This document shows, in pieces, positions 46,693 to 59,155 of a DNA stretch of 64,000 nt (its first letter is position 1; each line of letters begins with the position of its first letter). The notes under the pieces are model-generated. The model did not search any database. It was not told the origin of the DNA and was given only the letters and a program-made list of their open reading frames with translations. The translations under genes and the position numbers were made by a program. The stretch is from Nicotiana tabacum (Eukaryota; Streptophyta; Magnoliopsida; Solanales; Solanaceae). The DNA lies in contig NC_134090.1 of the NCBI RefSeq assembly GCF_000715075.1, forward strand, positions 47,933,792-47,997,791, read 5' to 3'.

Positions 46693-47983
46693 CAAATAAG
46701 AATTCAAAAAAAAAATATCTCCAGTAGCTGAAGCTGGGGCAGAGATTTTATTTCACTTTTGAAAGAGTCGATTCCAAGAGTTGTAAGCCTGCAACCCCAC
46801 CATTTTTATCTATTTTGAGCCTTCATGGCGTCCTTTCTTTCCAACCATATCCAAACACCTTCCAAATAAAGACCTCCCGATATGCCTTCAAGAATGCCAA
46901 GAGACGTATGCAATGAGCAACAGTTGTCACACAATGTAGAACACCGTCGAGTTGCTCACAAAAGAGGGAAAGGAAAAGAAAAATAAAAGAAATGAGAGAG
47001 TCTTACGAGTGAAAACCCTCACAGGCACAGTAAGGCGACGATAAGTAGAGATGAATAAATGAGAGAGGCTTGTTGGTGAAAACTCCTCGGGACACCACTA
47101 GTCGAAAGTGAGTCATGAAGCCGATGCAAAGGATCGACACGAACAAGCCCAACTTCAAAGGTCATAAGAATGGTAAAAGGGAGGATTGGATTAGTTTGAT
47201 AGATCAGGTCGTTGAGTTCAAAATGTATGTCATGATCATTAAGGCTAGTTATTAAAAAAAAGAAAAAAAACTCTTCCTTCTATCCTTCCGACATAGGGCA
47301 TTTCTTGTTTATATTCGTTTCTTTGCATCATTGTGTCCTCACTCTGAGTCAGTCCTTATCAAAACAAGTAAGAAAAGATTTCAAAATCTGCTACTAGCTT
47401 TTCAGTTGCACAAAGTAAATTTGGCCAGCACACTCAGTTGTTACAGTCAACATGCCTTAATGATTCATGCAAAAGCTCCCACCAAGACTCTTTTCAGCCT
47501 ACTTGGCGCAAACAAAGATAACTTGTGATTCTCTCTGACAGACAAATTGCTCAAAAAGCAGGAAGTCATTCAAGATATCAGAAAAGGTTACCTAAGCAAA
47601 GATCTCCAGTTGGGATAAGGCTGTTTGAGCTGCAAATACAAATGGTAATGGGTTTAAAACAATCAGAGTTGGTGCAGAACAAAAGTCTCTTGAGACCGAC
47701 TCAAGATGATCGAGCAAATGCGAAGTTGCTCAAGACTCAAGGCCACAAACCGACCACCATTTTCAAAACTGACAAATTTTTCTTTGTATGAAACAGGAAC
47801 AAAGTAGTGCAAGGAAAGTGATTCAAAAATAAGAAAAAAAAAAAGAAAAAAGAAAAACATAAAAAAGAGAAGAAAATGAAAGAAGAGAAGAGCCGACAAA
47901 GGGAAGTCTCTCAAATCTTTGCCTTTATTTGTCTTGCTATTGTGCATTAAATCTTGCCATTGATCTTCACCTTTTTTTCCTCC

Positions 47984-49310
47984 TAGGATAAAAAGTCCTA
48001 GTTTGATGGATTTTCCCCCCAATCAAAATCTAAATCTGATGAATCTTTCTCCTAAGATATGTGAAAAAAGGGACCTAGTCTGATAAACTTTCTCCTAGGA
48101 TAAACGTCTTAGTCTGATAAATTTTTCTCCTAAGGTGGAAGGCCTAGTCTGATGAATTTTCTCCTAGGATAAAAATCTTAGTCTGATGAATCTTTCTCCT
48201 AAGATAACAAAGAAACCTAGTCTGAATAATTTTCTCCTAGGATAGAATCTTAGTTTGACTAATCTTTCTCCTAAGATACCAACAAAAAAGACCTAGTCTG
48301 ATGAATCTTTCTCCTAAGATAGGACCTAGTCTGATGAACTTTCTCCTAGGATCAAAATTTTAGTCTGATGAATCTTTCTCCTAAGATAGAAAACTTAGTC
48401 TGATGAATTTCCTCCTAGGATAAAAATCTTAGTCTGATGAATCTTTCTCCTAAAATAACAAAAAAAGGGAACCTAGTCTGACGAATCTTATCCTAGGATC
48501 GCAATCTTAATCTGATAAATTTTTCTCCTAAGATAGGAACCTAGTTTGATGAACTTTCTCCTAGTACAAAAATCTTAGTCTGATGAATTCTTCTCCTAAG
48601 ATAGAAGACCTAGTCTAATGAACTTTCTCCTAGGATCAAAATCTTAGTCTGATGAATTTTTCTCCTAAGATAGAAGACCTGGTCTGATGAACTTTCTCCT
48701 AGGATAGAAATCTTAGTCTGATGAATCTTTCTCCTAAGATACCGAAAAAATAGACCTAGTCTGATAAATTTTCTCCTAATATCAAAGTCTTAGTCTGATT
48801 AATCTTTCTCCTAAGATAGAAGACCTAGTCTAATGAACTTTCTCCTAGGATCAAAATCTTAGTCCGAAGACTCTTTCTCCTAAGATAATAAAAAAAAGAC
48901 CTAGTCTGATGAACTTTCTCCTAGGATCAAAATCTTAGTATGATGAATCTTTCTCCTAAGATAGAAAACCTAGTCCGATGAACTTTCTCCTAGGATAGAA
49001 ATCTTAGTCTGATGAATCTTTCTCCTAAGATAAGAAACCTAGTCTGATGAATCTTTCTCTTAGGATATAAATCTTAGTCTAATGAATCTTTCTTCTAAGA
49101 TAACAAATAAAACCCTACTCTTGTGAATCTTTCTCCTAGGATAGAAATCTTAGTCTGATGAATCTTTCTCCTAAGATACCAACAAAAAAAGAAAAAAAAA
49201 GAAAAGAGACGTAGGCTGATGAACTTTCTCCTAGGATCAAAATCTTAGTCTGATGAAGTTTTCTCCTAAGATAGAAAACCTAGTCCGATGAATATTCTCC
49301 TAGGATAATA
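47984..49310. repeat. Array of about 36 alternating ~30-bp hairpin units in element B
   Basis: Two unit types alternate. One has arms CCTAG and CTAGG, the other ATCTTAG and CTAAGAT, both around a TCTGATGAA.CTTTCTC-type loop. A dimer is about 63-70 bp. Arms match within each unit type although they differ between types. Some units are chimeric or damaged (for example near 48300 and 49100). Confidence 0.93.
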
Positions 49311-49364
49311 ATTAAAAAAAGGGGTCAATTTTTAGTTTTCTTAAGTTATCAATCTTTAGTTGTC

Positions 49365-49520
49365 TTGAAAGCAGGACCCTCATGGATAATGGGATTTAAT
49401 TTTAAAGTTTTTCAGGACTCTCTTGGATAATGGGATGTAGTTCTATGTTTTTAGGACCCTTCTGGATAATGGGATTTGTCTTTTAAATTCATAGAACTCT
49501 TTTGGTAACAGGACTCGATT
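49365..49520. repeat. Four ~55-bp tandem repeats, GGATAATGGGAT units
   Basis: Units read AGGACCCTC.TGGATAATGG followed by a T-rich spacer; the last copy is diverged (GGTAACAGGA). Directly downstream of the hairpin array in element B. Confidence 0.8.
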
Positions 49521-50121
49521 AACACTCACAGATGTTCCCGGTACCAAACTGGGGCAGAAAAGTTTCTTTTGTTTTGTCTGTTTTGTTGTAGTAGCAGGCG
49601 CCCACCTGGAGGACAAGGAAAATTATTTCAGAATTCAATTCAAGTTGGAAGTAGCAGAAGCTCACGGCAAGAATGCGAGTCAACAATTCAAGATGACCAA
49701 CAGAAGTAGTCTCAATCTAAAAAAAAGAAAAAAAAGGAAAAAAAAGAAAATAAAGAAAAAAAGAAGTGAATCCAAAATGCAGAAGCAGGAAAAATATGTG
49801 AACTACTCAAGACGTGGTTGAGGTCATGAGCTCTACATGTCCGGTTTTGATCCAAAAGGTGAAGAAGAATGAACTAGCACCTGCAGCTAGCAACCACCAA
49901 GGTTCAAATCTAAAGTCCGCATAAAGAACCATTCAAGACTCGAGATCAAGCTTCAGAGGACTCATAGATAGGAATCTTGTAACTCGTAGCTGATAGGCTT
50001 AGTTAGTCTTTTTAATTTTGATTTTTGATGTAATAATAGGACCGCAGACCGGAACCTCGACTGAACGGAACCTCAATCGGCTCTCCACCTCGGTACTCCA
50101 TCACTCTTCCTAATTCTTAAC

Positions 50122-50190
50122 TACACGTGGCCTGATTCCTTTATAGACAAGGATATGTAGGCAACTCGGATACCAGGGCTCAGTCACATT
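50122..50190 (+). other. Shared retroelement motif, copy 3 in element B
   Basis: GCCTGATTCC, then GGATATGTAGGCAACTCGG and a diverged end. Lies 110 bp before the 3' LTR. Confidence 0.65.
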
Positions 50191-50283
50191 CTCCTTTCTC
50201 TTAGTTTTTAGTCTCTCTAAATAAGGGTCGGGTCAAAAAACCTGTCTCGTTGTTCTTTGTCTGAAAACTCTACGCGTTTCCAG

Positions 50284-50298
50284 TCAAAGAGGGGGAGC
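50284..50298 (+). other. Polypurine tract of element B
   Basis: CAAAGAGGGGGAGC directly precedes the TGTAGACATG start of the 3' LTR, fixing the plus orientation. Confidence 0.8.
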
Positions 50299-52403
50299 TG
50301 TAGACATGTAATTTTTGACCCTCCCCAAGATTTTACACATTTTAGCATAAAATATTTAATTTAGGTTTAGTATCGCTATTCTAAATAGTGTTGACTCTTT
50401 TACTTTATTTTTATCATAAAAAGTAAAAATTTACAAAAAAATATTTTTTATCTTTAGGTTAAAGTCAATTAGTATATTTATATTTATAGTATTATAACAT
50501 TTGAAAATATAAAAAAAAAAATTAGTTTCACGCGTAGTATTTAGTTTTATATTAGTTTATCTTAATTTAGAGTGATTTTTACATTTTTATAGATATATTG
50601 TATTATTTGGTCTTTTTAGCCTAAGTTCAAACCCAAAAGACATGGTCCAACCTAATTACCTTTTGCCCATTCTTCCCAACCCATTAGCCCAATTAAGTGC
50701 AAGATTTAATCATAGCCATCTATTTTCTTCTAATCCAATGGCCACCATCCCTTCTAACCTCCATATAAAATACCCAATTATAGAAACCCTGCCCTAAGTT
50801 TTCAATTCCTAGAGTTAGACCTACACTCTACGTGAAGAACGTCAACCTAATCTCACCTCCAAAATCGTGAGCTTGTGATATATACCCCAAAGCGGCAAAC
50901 ACTCCTGGACATCATTATTACTCCTAATATATATTTAGGCTAAAACCACTGGACTAAGGACTTAAAAAGCCACCAAACTTTTGGTTTTGAACTTCAGTTC
51001 ACTGTTTCAAGATTTGACATCGTGTTAGGCTGTTGAGGAAATTTACTATTTGTAAAAGTATGAAATAGAGGAGCAGAAAGTAATGGAGGAGTATCAACAG
51101 AAGAAGACACTGTTGGACTATGCAAAGTTTTTCGATCTCATTATCTCTCCGTTAAGTCTCGTATTTCTGATGAGAGAGATGATATATCAAAAGTTTATTC
51201 AGATAAATTTAAGTCAATAATTGAGGAAGTTGAAAGACTACATCGGAGGTTTTAGTTTATCGTTTGATTGAGGTCGATTTGGGTTTCGAGCTTTCTAGTG
51301 TAGATTCGAGGTTCTGGTTTGTAATTTCTGTGTCTTGGTCCAAGGATTGTTGCTTTGTTTAGTCCAATTGATTTGCAATTTTCAACTTTGTGCATCAATA
51401 AAAGATCTATTTCTCAATTTTCATTCTCGTTTCATTTTGTTATGATAGTTTGGTGCGCGTGTTGGTTGATTAGTAATTCTACGTTGTTTGAATAGCTTGT
51501 CTTAGTTTTCGTTTAAATTGTTTTAATTAGTTTTTATTTCGATTGTGATGTATCTCGTCTAGTCTTGGTTTTTTTAATAAATGCTTTTAATTGGGTAGAT
51601 GGAAAATTTGGAGTTGTTTCTTTCTTGGCAAGTAATAAGAATGGGCCATAATGTGGGTCTTGAACCATAAGGAATCTGTCCAAGTAATAGATCATGTTAG
51701 CTTGCCTATTTGATCCCCAATAATATCCCGTCCATAAATTTGGCATCCCAACAATCTCAAAAGATTAGGAAAATAATTTAAATGCACTAGTTGCTTTAGG
51801 CGCGTTATAATAAAATTATCATAGCTACGGGTACGGTTTCCGTGACGTAGTTGTGATATGTAATCCCCAATTTGGGTGTGCATTTTAATGTGACCTGATC
51901 ATAACAACTTTTAATATTAATAAAATAAACATGACGTGAATCGCGGGTGCATTTCATGCAGCGTGGTTTGCGGCGTGTTCCAAAACAAACAAGTGTACGA
52001 CAAACGTAACTTGTTCAATAAATAATTCCATAAATCTTAAAAGTGGTTTAAATAATTAAAAGTAGTTTATAAAGTTAAAAATGCACAGTAGGGTTAGAAC
52101 ATGTAGTAAATCAGATAATGGGCCAATTTTTAATTGTTTAAGCGACCGTGCTAGAACCACGGAACCCAGGAATGCCTAACACCTTCTTCCAGGTTAACAG
52201 AATTCCTTATCTAGAATTTCTGGTTCGCAGAAATCAAATTTTTCCTTGATTTGGGATTTAAAATAAACCGTTAACTTGGGACACCCAAAATATTCCAAGT
52301 GGCGACTCTGAAATTGAATAAAATAATTCTATTTCAAATAATGTTACTTTAATTGGAAAAACTCCCTTATATACCCCTCGGGTGGTAAAAAAGAGGTGTG
52401 ACA
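50299..52403 (+). repeat. 3' LTR of element B
   Basis: 2105 bp, TG...CA ends. Intact copy of the interrupted 5' LTR, including the CCCTAAGTTTTCAATTCC stretch into which D inserted in the other copy. Confidence 0.92.
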
Positions 52404-52413
52404 GGCGCCAAAC

Positions 52414-53154
52414 TGTTTACCTTGAAAATGGTAATTACAATTAGATTTGATTTTGTGGTTCTAAAAATATGTGATTTGTTTTTATGCTAGTTGTTAGGCA
52501 GTAGATGCTAAGCGTGAGACTAGAAAATGAGATAAGAACTTGAAAGCAGTATGTTTAAGCAAACCGAGTGGTGGAGAATCGGGGCCTCGAGCCAGGTTAT
52601 ACGGGACCTCGAGGTCGAGCTAGGTACTAAGTTATGGACAGGCGATGAAGGACTAACAGTTTTGAGAGCTTTTATGAAGGTTCTTTATGATCAATAATGA
52701 GTAGTAAACGAAGAACAATTAATGAAACACAATAAATGTAAACAATAAATGTAAGTAATAGAATCAATGGAGAATATGTTTAAGTTAGAGAGCAGAGAAT
52801 GTTCTTGTATTGAATGTTGTTTCCTTTACAAAATGATAAGGGTCCCCTTATTTATATATGAGGGAGAATCCCAACATAGTACAAAATGTATTTATTACAA
52901 AGATATATGGATGGTACAACCATTTAATGCCACGGTACGGGCTCATACTAGCCTAATAGACTTGATCAATCCAAATCACGTGCCTTGGGAACTTCCCATT
53001 TTTTCCATCATAACTACCGATCTGCACTGCACCTAGGTCAAATGTTGATAGCCCCTCGGGGTTGAAACTCGACCATTGTCACGAGCCTTTGGAGACGTGC
53101 TTACGAAGCGTCATAATGACCATACATGGGACTTTCTGATTTTTACCACATACA
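52414..53154 (-). repeat. 5' LTR of element A
   Basis: 741 bp copy of 27750-28492. Its inner end abuts the primer-binding site remnant GGCGCCA (52404-52410), and its outer end is followed by CAGAG, the target duplication. Confidence 0.92.
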
Positions 53155-53159
53155 CAGAG

Positions 53160-53283
53160 CAAATATTGCAACAAAATATGCGAACTGTAACGAACTGACC
53201 GGTTGCTTTGAGCTCTAGCATGTCGTTCGGTGGTTTGCGGCCTTGAGTAGTTTAGCTTCATGTATTATGACTTGTACGTATAG
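53160..53283. other. Unique spacer between elements A and C
   Basis: 124 bp that continue the pre-insertion locus after 27744. No feature seen. TATAG (53279-53283) is the candidate target duplication of element C; its partner is beyond the window. Confidence 0.5.
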
Positions 53284-56200
53284 TGTCACGCCCCCTTTTT
53301 TCCTCCGTAGAGAAAGTCCGGGTTTCGACATTCATGGGAGTAATAACTCATCTCCTTTTGGGAATTGGGTATTTGAAGAGTCACCACCTAACGGGTTATG
53401 GTGAGTTAGGGCACCTAGAGTGATTAACTCTTGGATTGGTTTGCATTACTAGAGATTAGGGTAAGGGCTCGAAATGACCTTGAGGGGAAGGTGTTAGGCA
53501 CCCCTCTCGGTCCACAACTATGGGTCCCGGCCGAACTTATACTTACGAATTAGTCCATTAACAAATAAATAGTTGAATCAAATATTTTGCAAGTAAAGCA
53601 CGTTGGACGTTGTATAACTCAAATAACAAGGCAAAGATTTTGAACAAGTTGTATACATATAAAACAAAGTTTAAACAAAAGGAATTTTGGAAAAAGGGGG
53701 AGTCCTAGGATGGTTAGACTATAAGATCACCCCACACAATATTCGGTAAACACTCCTCAATGAGGGGCTACACAAGACATTAGCGCGTAGTCATCATATC
53801 CCATATCTACCCTTCCCACCCCTTTAGTGGTCATTAAAGTGAGTATTGGTCAGCGATCTCTATTACGTGCTATTACCCGTTCCTTCTTAATGGTCCTAGA
53901 GGAAATTTAGGACCTCTGCCTATAGGTAGTTCTAGACAAACCCCTAAGGTTTAAAGGAGAAAATACTAAGGCAACATGCAAGAACAAATAGGACCTCAAC
54001 ACATAAGGCAAGAAAGAAGCAATTAGAGGCTCACGTTTACCTCCACAAACAATAGACATAAGCAGCACGACTCAAACACAAATAAGGGCCTTTTGTTAAA
54101 CAGTATCCTAAGACATAATGTCTAAGTGAATATCAAGACACAGAAGATAGGCAGTTTATTTTTAAAAATTTAGAAGTAATGGCACTATCAATTTGCCTAC
54201 TAATTTTTTAAGCATGTTAAAAATCAAAACGACATCAAGTAACAGAAACAGTTTCAGAGTTACAGGACTCTTAAGTCCCTATAGGCATGTTGTCTAGTGA
54301 TATATTAGGGCAGTATTTGAAAGAATTCATTTCAGGAAAAACAAATCACTAATTAGACTGGTTTCGAAGTGAACTAATCGAGAACTGGATTGACTTATTT
54401 AAACTAAATTGATTTTAGATCTATAGGTAGAGTTTCTAATGTTGTTTCCTATAGACATGATGTCTAATTGTGTAAAAGCTGATATTAGAAACTTGTAGGC
54501 ATGATAACAAATGAAAACACATGTAAACACTCGTTATAACAGAAGTTGAATAGGACCATATCCTATATGCATGGTATCTACTTGTGAAGTTGATTTTAAG
54601 ACCTATAAACATGATTTCTATTATTGGAACCACTTGAAACCTAGGCATGATTTCTAACATGGTAAGGCAAACATATCAAATATAACATCCTATAGTTTCT
54701 ACCCATATTACCCCCTAAATATGTAACTACCCACCCTTTTTCTCTAGTTACCCCAATATTCGTTTACAAATTATTACAAACCAAATGAATGAATTACATA
54801 AATACATAAAAGAAAAGAAGAAGCTACACTATAGGGAGCCTGGAGCAGGCCCAAGTGATTTCCCAAGACCTCCAATAGCCTCAAATGTCAATTTCATAGA
54901 CAACATCATTTTCTAGGTACGTCAGAGTTCCCTAAGGATCTCAAGGATTCTGGGCAGTGCTCACACCTAGACTTTGTAACCAAATGGAGTAAGTGCAGTA
55001 TGGAAAGGCCAACCTTAGTGTGCTAGAGTTCAGAGGGTTCTCAAGAGGATCCCAAGGTAGTACACACACTAGAGGGGGCAGAACCTAGTGACTTAAGAGT
55101 AGAGTGAGAATGCTTGACTCAGTTTTAAAGGTTTCAATAGGAAAACAGTATTAAAAAGACATTTGCTTGAAATGGTTTTGTAAGAAAACACATATGGAGT
55201 TATTAAATAAGACAATTTGAAAAGGGTCAGGTGACTAACAATCAGTCAAACCAAATACAGAACCAGAAAGAGGTTCATCAGCACTTCAATACATGGAGTC
55301 AAATAGGTGCACATATCCACTCAGGGTTAATGGGGATTTGGGGTAAGCATAGGGCACATAGTAAGCACAGATGCACATAGGTACATAATTAGAGTAGCCT
55401 TAAAAGGGGTCAAGACTTTTAAAGTGTAGCATGAACTGTAGAGTTAATATAGAACTAATAGGCTTAGGATAGCCAATTATTTCATACAGGAAGGTGCATG
55501 CCAGGGATCAGAGAAACATAGTCACATTGGTACATACTAGAAGGGGATCCGAAGGGGGTATATAACATGCAGTAAAGAAGATAGTGAAGTAGATATGCTA
55601 ATTGCAGGTTGAGCAACAAAATCATAAATAGAAGTATATTAGAAACATGACAAATTGAAGTAATCGGAGAAATATGTTGTTTTGGGACTTAAATTGAAAT
55701 TAGAACATACTAGTAAGAGGGTAGTAAACACAAAGTGAAAGAGAACCCAGTAGTCAGCCTTGTCTTGCAGCTGGCTGAATTTAGACAGTAGTAAGTGAAA
55801 CAAAAGAGAGCGGAAAGCTTTTTAGTGTGAAAGAGAGAGTTTTTGAACCAATGTTCGTGTGTTTGTGTTAATGAGAGAGTGTGTATATATAGTAGTTAAA
55901 AATTAGGTAAAATAAGGCAAGAATCACAGTAGTATAGTAATTACGGAACTAAGTACTAATCAGAATCAAATCAATGCAAGTACTCCTTTAATTAAGGGGT
56001 AATCAATCAACGGTAATGGACAGAAAATCTTTAAGGAAAGAAATCAAGTAGGGCATCAGGTACAAAATAGATTATTAGGGGTAAGTACATAAGGGTTCAA
56101 TTAAGGAAATAGCTAGTGAAGAATCAGTAAAATACTTGGTTAACCAAAAGGTAAGAAAACAAAATAAAGTTGCAGAATATGGAAATAATCGAAAATCAGC

Positions 56201-57852
56201 ATATAGTAAATTAGTGAATCAAAGACTCGAAAATACTGATTTAAGGAGAGTAACATGGGTTCCCATGAATAAGCAAATAAATAAAGTTTAAAAAAGAGAA
56301 TCGAAGGTCTAAAGGGAAGTTTTTAAATCAATCCAAGAAACAGGGAGCTCAGAGTTGATCAAAGAGAGAGTCATGAGTTAATGTTTTAGCATATAAATAG
56401 AGTGAGATAGGAATAACCAAACATAGCAAGCAAAGAGGCAAGATGAACCCCAACACATAGAGCTGATGTAAGTTAGGCATAAAAACTCAGTAGAAACATA
56501 TTCGAGGCGAGATAGTCACAGAAACTCAAACAAGAACAGTGAAGTTACAAAATCAAACGAAGAAGCCTAGAAAAAAATAGAGATTTCAACATAGACGAGT
56601 TAAAGATGTGATAAACTCATAGAATCAGTTAAAATAATGCAATAAGCAGAAGTTTAAACACAAAGAATCAGCTAAACAAAATTTTAAAAGAAGTTCCGAA
56701 ACCCTAATTTTTAGAAAAAGGTGAAAAACACTTTAAATCAACGATTCTTGTAAAAGAGTTCCAAGGAAAATGTTAAACATTAAAGAAACAAACTTAAATC
56801 GTCATAGATATGTACAGATCTAAGAGATATAGGAAGAAATTAGGGTTTCAGAAGAAATCCATATAGAGATGAAAGAAGTTGTCTAGAATCCCAAGGATCG
56901 TAACAAATACAACATGATTTTGCTCGAAATCATACTGGAGTAGCCAAGAACAGACAAGTGACGAACCCTAGATGCAAGTCTGCGTGGCCCTGGGCCCTCG
57001 AAGACCTTAGAGAAGGAATGCATGGCATGAGAGAAGCCATTGGAGGCTTAGGAGTCGATGAGAGATCACCGGAGAAGACTAGAGAAGAGAGATCAGCGGT
57101 TGAAGGGCTAGGGTTTGAGGGTGAGGAGAGGATATGAGAGAATATAGAGGTGGCGGGTTTGGGAGAATGAGTTAGGATTAGGGGTCGTTTAGAGTTAAAA
57201 AAGGCAAGAGTTAATACGGGTCGTTGATCTCTCAAATCAACGGTAGAGAGATCAACGACCATGATTTAATTGGTTCTGGGTTGGGTAGGTGGGTTTAGGG
57301 TTTGGGTCGGGTAATTCAATTAGGAATTAGGCTGGGGTTGGGTAAAAATTGAGGCTAAAATTGAAATGCATTTTGGCTATATTTTAAATAGTCATATTAT
57401 CCTTATATAATTTATAATTAATAGTAAATAATTTATATAAAATAATTTAATGTACTAAAATGATTTAAAATAGATATTAAACATTTTAAAAATATAGAAG
57501 GTCGTTTTGTGCATATAAAACGTAATTGTACCCTAATAAGGCTAGTATTGCAATTATATGCAAATTGGCTTTAAAAATACAAAATGCAATTATAAAAATG
57601 TACAAAAAAATATTTTAACAGTAATTTGGCATAAACTTAGGATTTATATGACTAAATTACCACACAATAATTTGAGGGATAATTGTTGGGGAATTTATGA
57701 GTAAATAGGAAGGAAATAAATCAAAAATTTAAAATATCTAAAATTATAGAAAAATTATAAAAACCTTTTGCATGCTTATACATGCATATATATGCTATTT
57801 TGAAAGTATTTGTGCATATTAAAAATATATAAGGAAAAATTAGGTATCAACA
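53284..57852 (-). repeat. 3' LTR of element C (4.6 kb)
   Basis: In element orientation begins TGTTGATACC and ends GGGGGCGTGACA. Same family as solo LTR D. No believable coding frame. Contains complements of the TAGATACCATG repeats. Confidence 0.9.
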
Positions 57853-57870
57853 GCTGTCCCTCTTTACCCG
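57853..57870 (-). other. Polypurine tract of element C
   Basis: Element strand GGGTAAAGAGGGACAGC directly before TGTTGATACC. Confidence 0.8.
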
Positions 57871-58129
57871 GGAAGGATGAAAGAGTTTTTGGGTAAAGAA
57901 ATGATGGCCAATTTTGACCGGCGGGATGCTTTGGAATCATTGCAAGAACGAACACGAGGTGCCGAAGCGGCTATGGTGAGCGGTTTAAAGCTCGGGACAG
58001 TTAAAGGAACTGGAGCGAGATCGCTCCTGCTAGGATAGCGGTTGCTTACTAGTTACCTGCGAATAAAAGATGCTACAAATATGTATTTGCGAAAATTTAA
58101 ACATGATGCAAATTCCCTTTGGACCATAA

Positions 58130-58360
58130 AGGTTGTCTTCAGACGGTTGAAGATGACTTCCTCAGACCATGACGTCCTGGGCCATGAATTGTTCAGTGAG
58201 GGATTCGCAGGCCATAAAATGATGTTCTCGGGCCATGAAGATGGTGCCTCCGAACCATAACGCCTTTGAATAATGATATGCAAATTTGATAATTTCTCAT
58301 GTCATGGTATAGTGTCTTCCGGCTATGAGGATGATGCCTTTAGACTATGACGCCTTTGGA
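58130..58360. repeat. Degenerate repeats around GGCCATGA in element C
   Basis: Five to six units of about 31-36 bp containing (GGGCC/GACC/ACC)ATGA.GATG.TCCTC, for example at 58165, 58185, 58230 and 58320. Boundaries are diffuse. Confidence 0.55.
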
Positions 58361-58519
58361 TAGGTTGGCGATATTTCAGCCCATGATATGCAATAGTCAT
58401 GATGTTATCAAGACAACGCTTAGTCTTGCGAAATGGAGGGAAGAGCTTAGCCTGATTGAAAAGCGAATAAAGAGTACTTAGAAATAGAGCAATATTCGTG
58501 CAAAGAGGGACATTACTTA

Positions 58520-59155
58520 ATCCCATGCAGACGGGGAGGCAAGGATTAGCCTCATGCAAGTGTGGAGGTGGGGATTAGCCTTATGCAAGTATGGAGGCAG
58601 GGATTAGCCTCATGCAAATAGGGAGGCAAGGATTAGCCTCATGCAAATATGGAGTTAGGGATTAGACTCATGTAAGTAGGGAGGCAGGGATTGGCCTTAT
58701 GCAATTATTGAGGCAATGATTAGCCTCATGCAGATGGAGAGAAAAGGATTAGCCTCATGCAAGTAAGGAGGCAGGGATTAGCCTCGTGGAGTCAAGGATT
58801 AGACTCATGTAAATAGGGAGGCAAGGATTAGCCTCATGCAAATATGGGGGTAGGGATTAGCCTTATGCAGATAGAGAGGCAAGGATTAGCCTCATGCAAG
58901 TAGGGAGGCAGGGAATCCTCATGCACGTATGGAGTCAAGGATTAGACTCATGCAAGTAGGGAGGCAGAGATTAGCCTCATGCAAGTATGGAGTCAGGGAT
59001 TAGACATGCAAATATGGAGGCAAGGATTAGCCTCATACAAATGTGGAGGCAGGGATTAGCCTCCTGGAGTCAAGGATTAGACTCATGCAAGTATGAAGAC
59101 AAGGATTAGCCTCATGCAAATATGGGGGATAAGGATTAGTCCATGCAAAAAGCGA
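58520..59155. repeat. Array of about 20 hairpin units of ~30 bp in element C
   Basis: The unit is roughly GGAGGCAAGGATTAGCCTCA followed by TGCAAGTAT. Arms GAGGC and GCCTC pair around an 8-base loop. Several units instead have GAGTC and GACTC (for example near 58792, 58930, 58988 and 59067), so both arms differ together. A few have a single-arm mismatch. Confidence 0.92.

Larger units (their letters stand above)
44272..47980 (+). other. Internal non-coding region of element B, left part
   Basis: No gag or pol motif in any frame. Contains AAGAA-rich repeats at 44700-44990 (units around TATTTTCTTTCTTCTTTAGA, about 80 bp apart), an (AAG)n tract at 46484-46515, and two copies of the GATACGTAGGCA motif. 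The rest is unassigned. Confidence 0.6.
49521..50298 (+). other. Internal non-coding region of element B, right part
   Basis: Purine-rich runs at 49715-49770, no reading frame worth calling, third copy of the shared motif at 50122-50190, and the polypurine tract just before the 3' LTR. Confidence 0.6.
37272..52403 (+). mobile_element. Element B: large non-coding LTR retrotransposon (LARD-like)
   Basis: The 5' LTR is 37272-44271 (2.1 kb once the solo LTR at 37773-42645 is removed) and the 3' LTR is 50299-52403 (2105 bp). The 5-bp duplication is GGCGC. A polypurine tract (CAAAGAGGGGGAGC) precedes the 3' LTR, which sets plus orientation. The 6 kb internal region (44272-50298) has no recognisable gag or pol; it holds purine-rich tracts, tandem arrays and three copies of a motif also found in element C. 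It must have been moved by another element's proteins. The 5' LTR terminal T is changed to C. Confidence 0.9.
27750..53154 (-). mobile_element. Element A: non-autonomous Tat-lineage LTR retrotransposon, split by element B
   Basis: LTRs are at 27750-28492 and 52414-53154, flanked by a perfect 5-bp duplication CAGAG (27745-27749 and 53155-53159). The primer-binding site begins at 52410 and continues at 37271, split by element B (37272-52403). Without B the element is about 10.3 kb. Minus-strand gag and protease lie at 37158-34887. No reverse transcriptase, RNase H or integrase is present. A plus-strand, intron-containing extra ORF lies at 30715-32840. Such antisense extra ORFs are known for plant Tat-type elements. 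The TGGCGCCCACCG-type primer site and the gag type also point to Tat. Confidence 0.9.

Noticed and set aside
47984..49310. Possible hammerhead ribozyme array, because CTGATGA (the conserved core heptamer) occurs in almost every unit
   Set aside because: The second conserved box (GAAA) is absent or wrongly placed in most units, and the arms do not give the three-stem layout with a cleavage triplet. The heptamer lies inside a simple hairpin loop.
58520..59155. Minisatellite centromere-type array
   Set aside because: Only about 20 units confined to the 3' part of element C, and bounded by its coding remnant and LTR.
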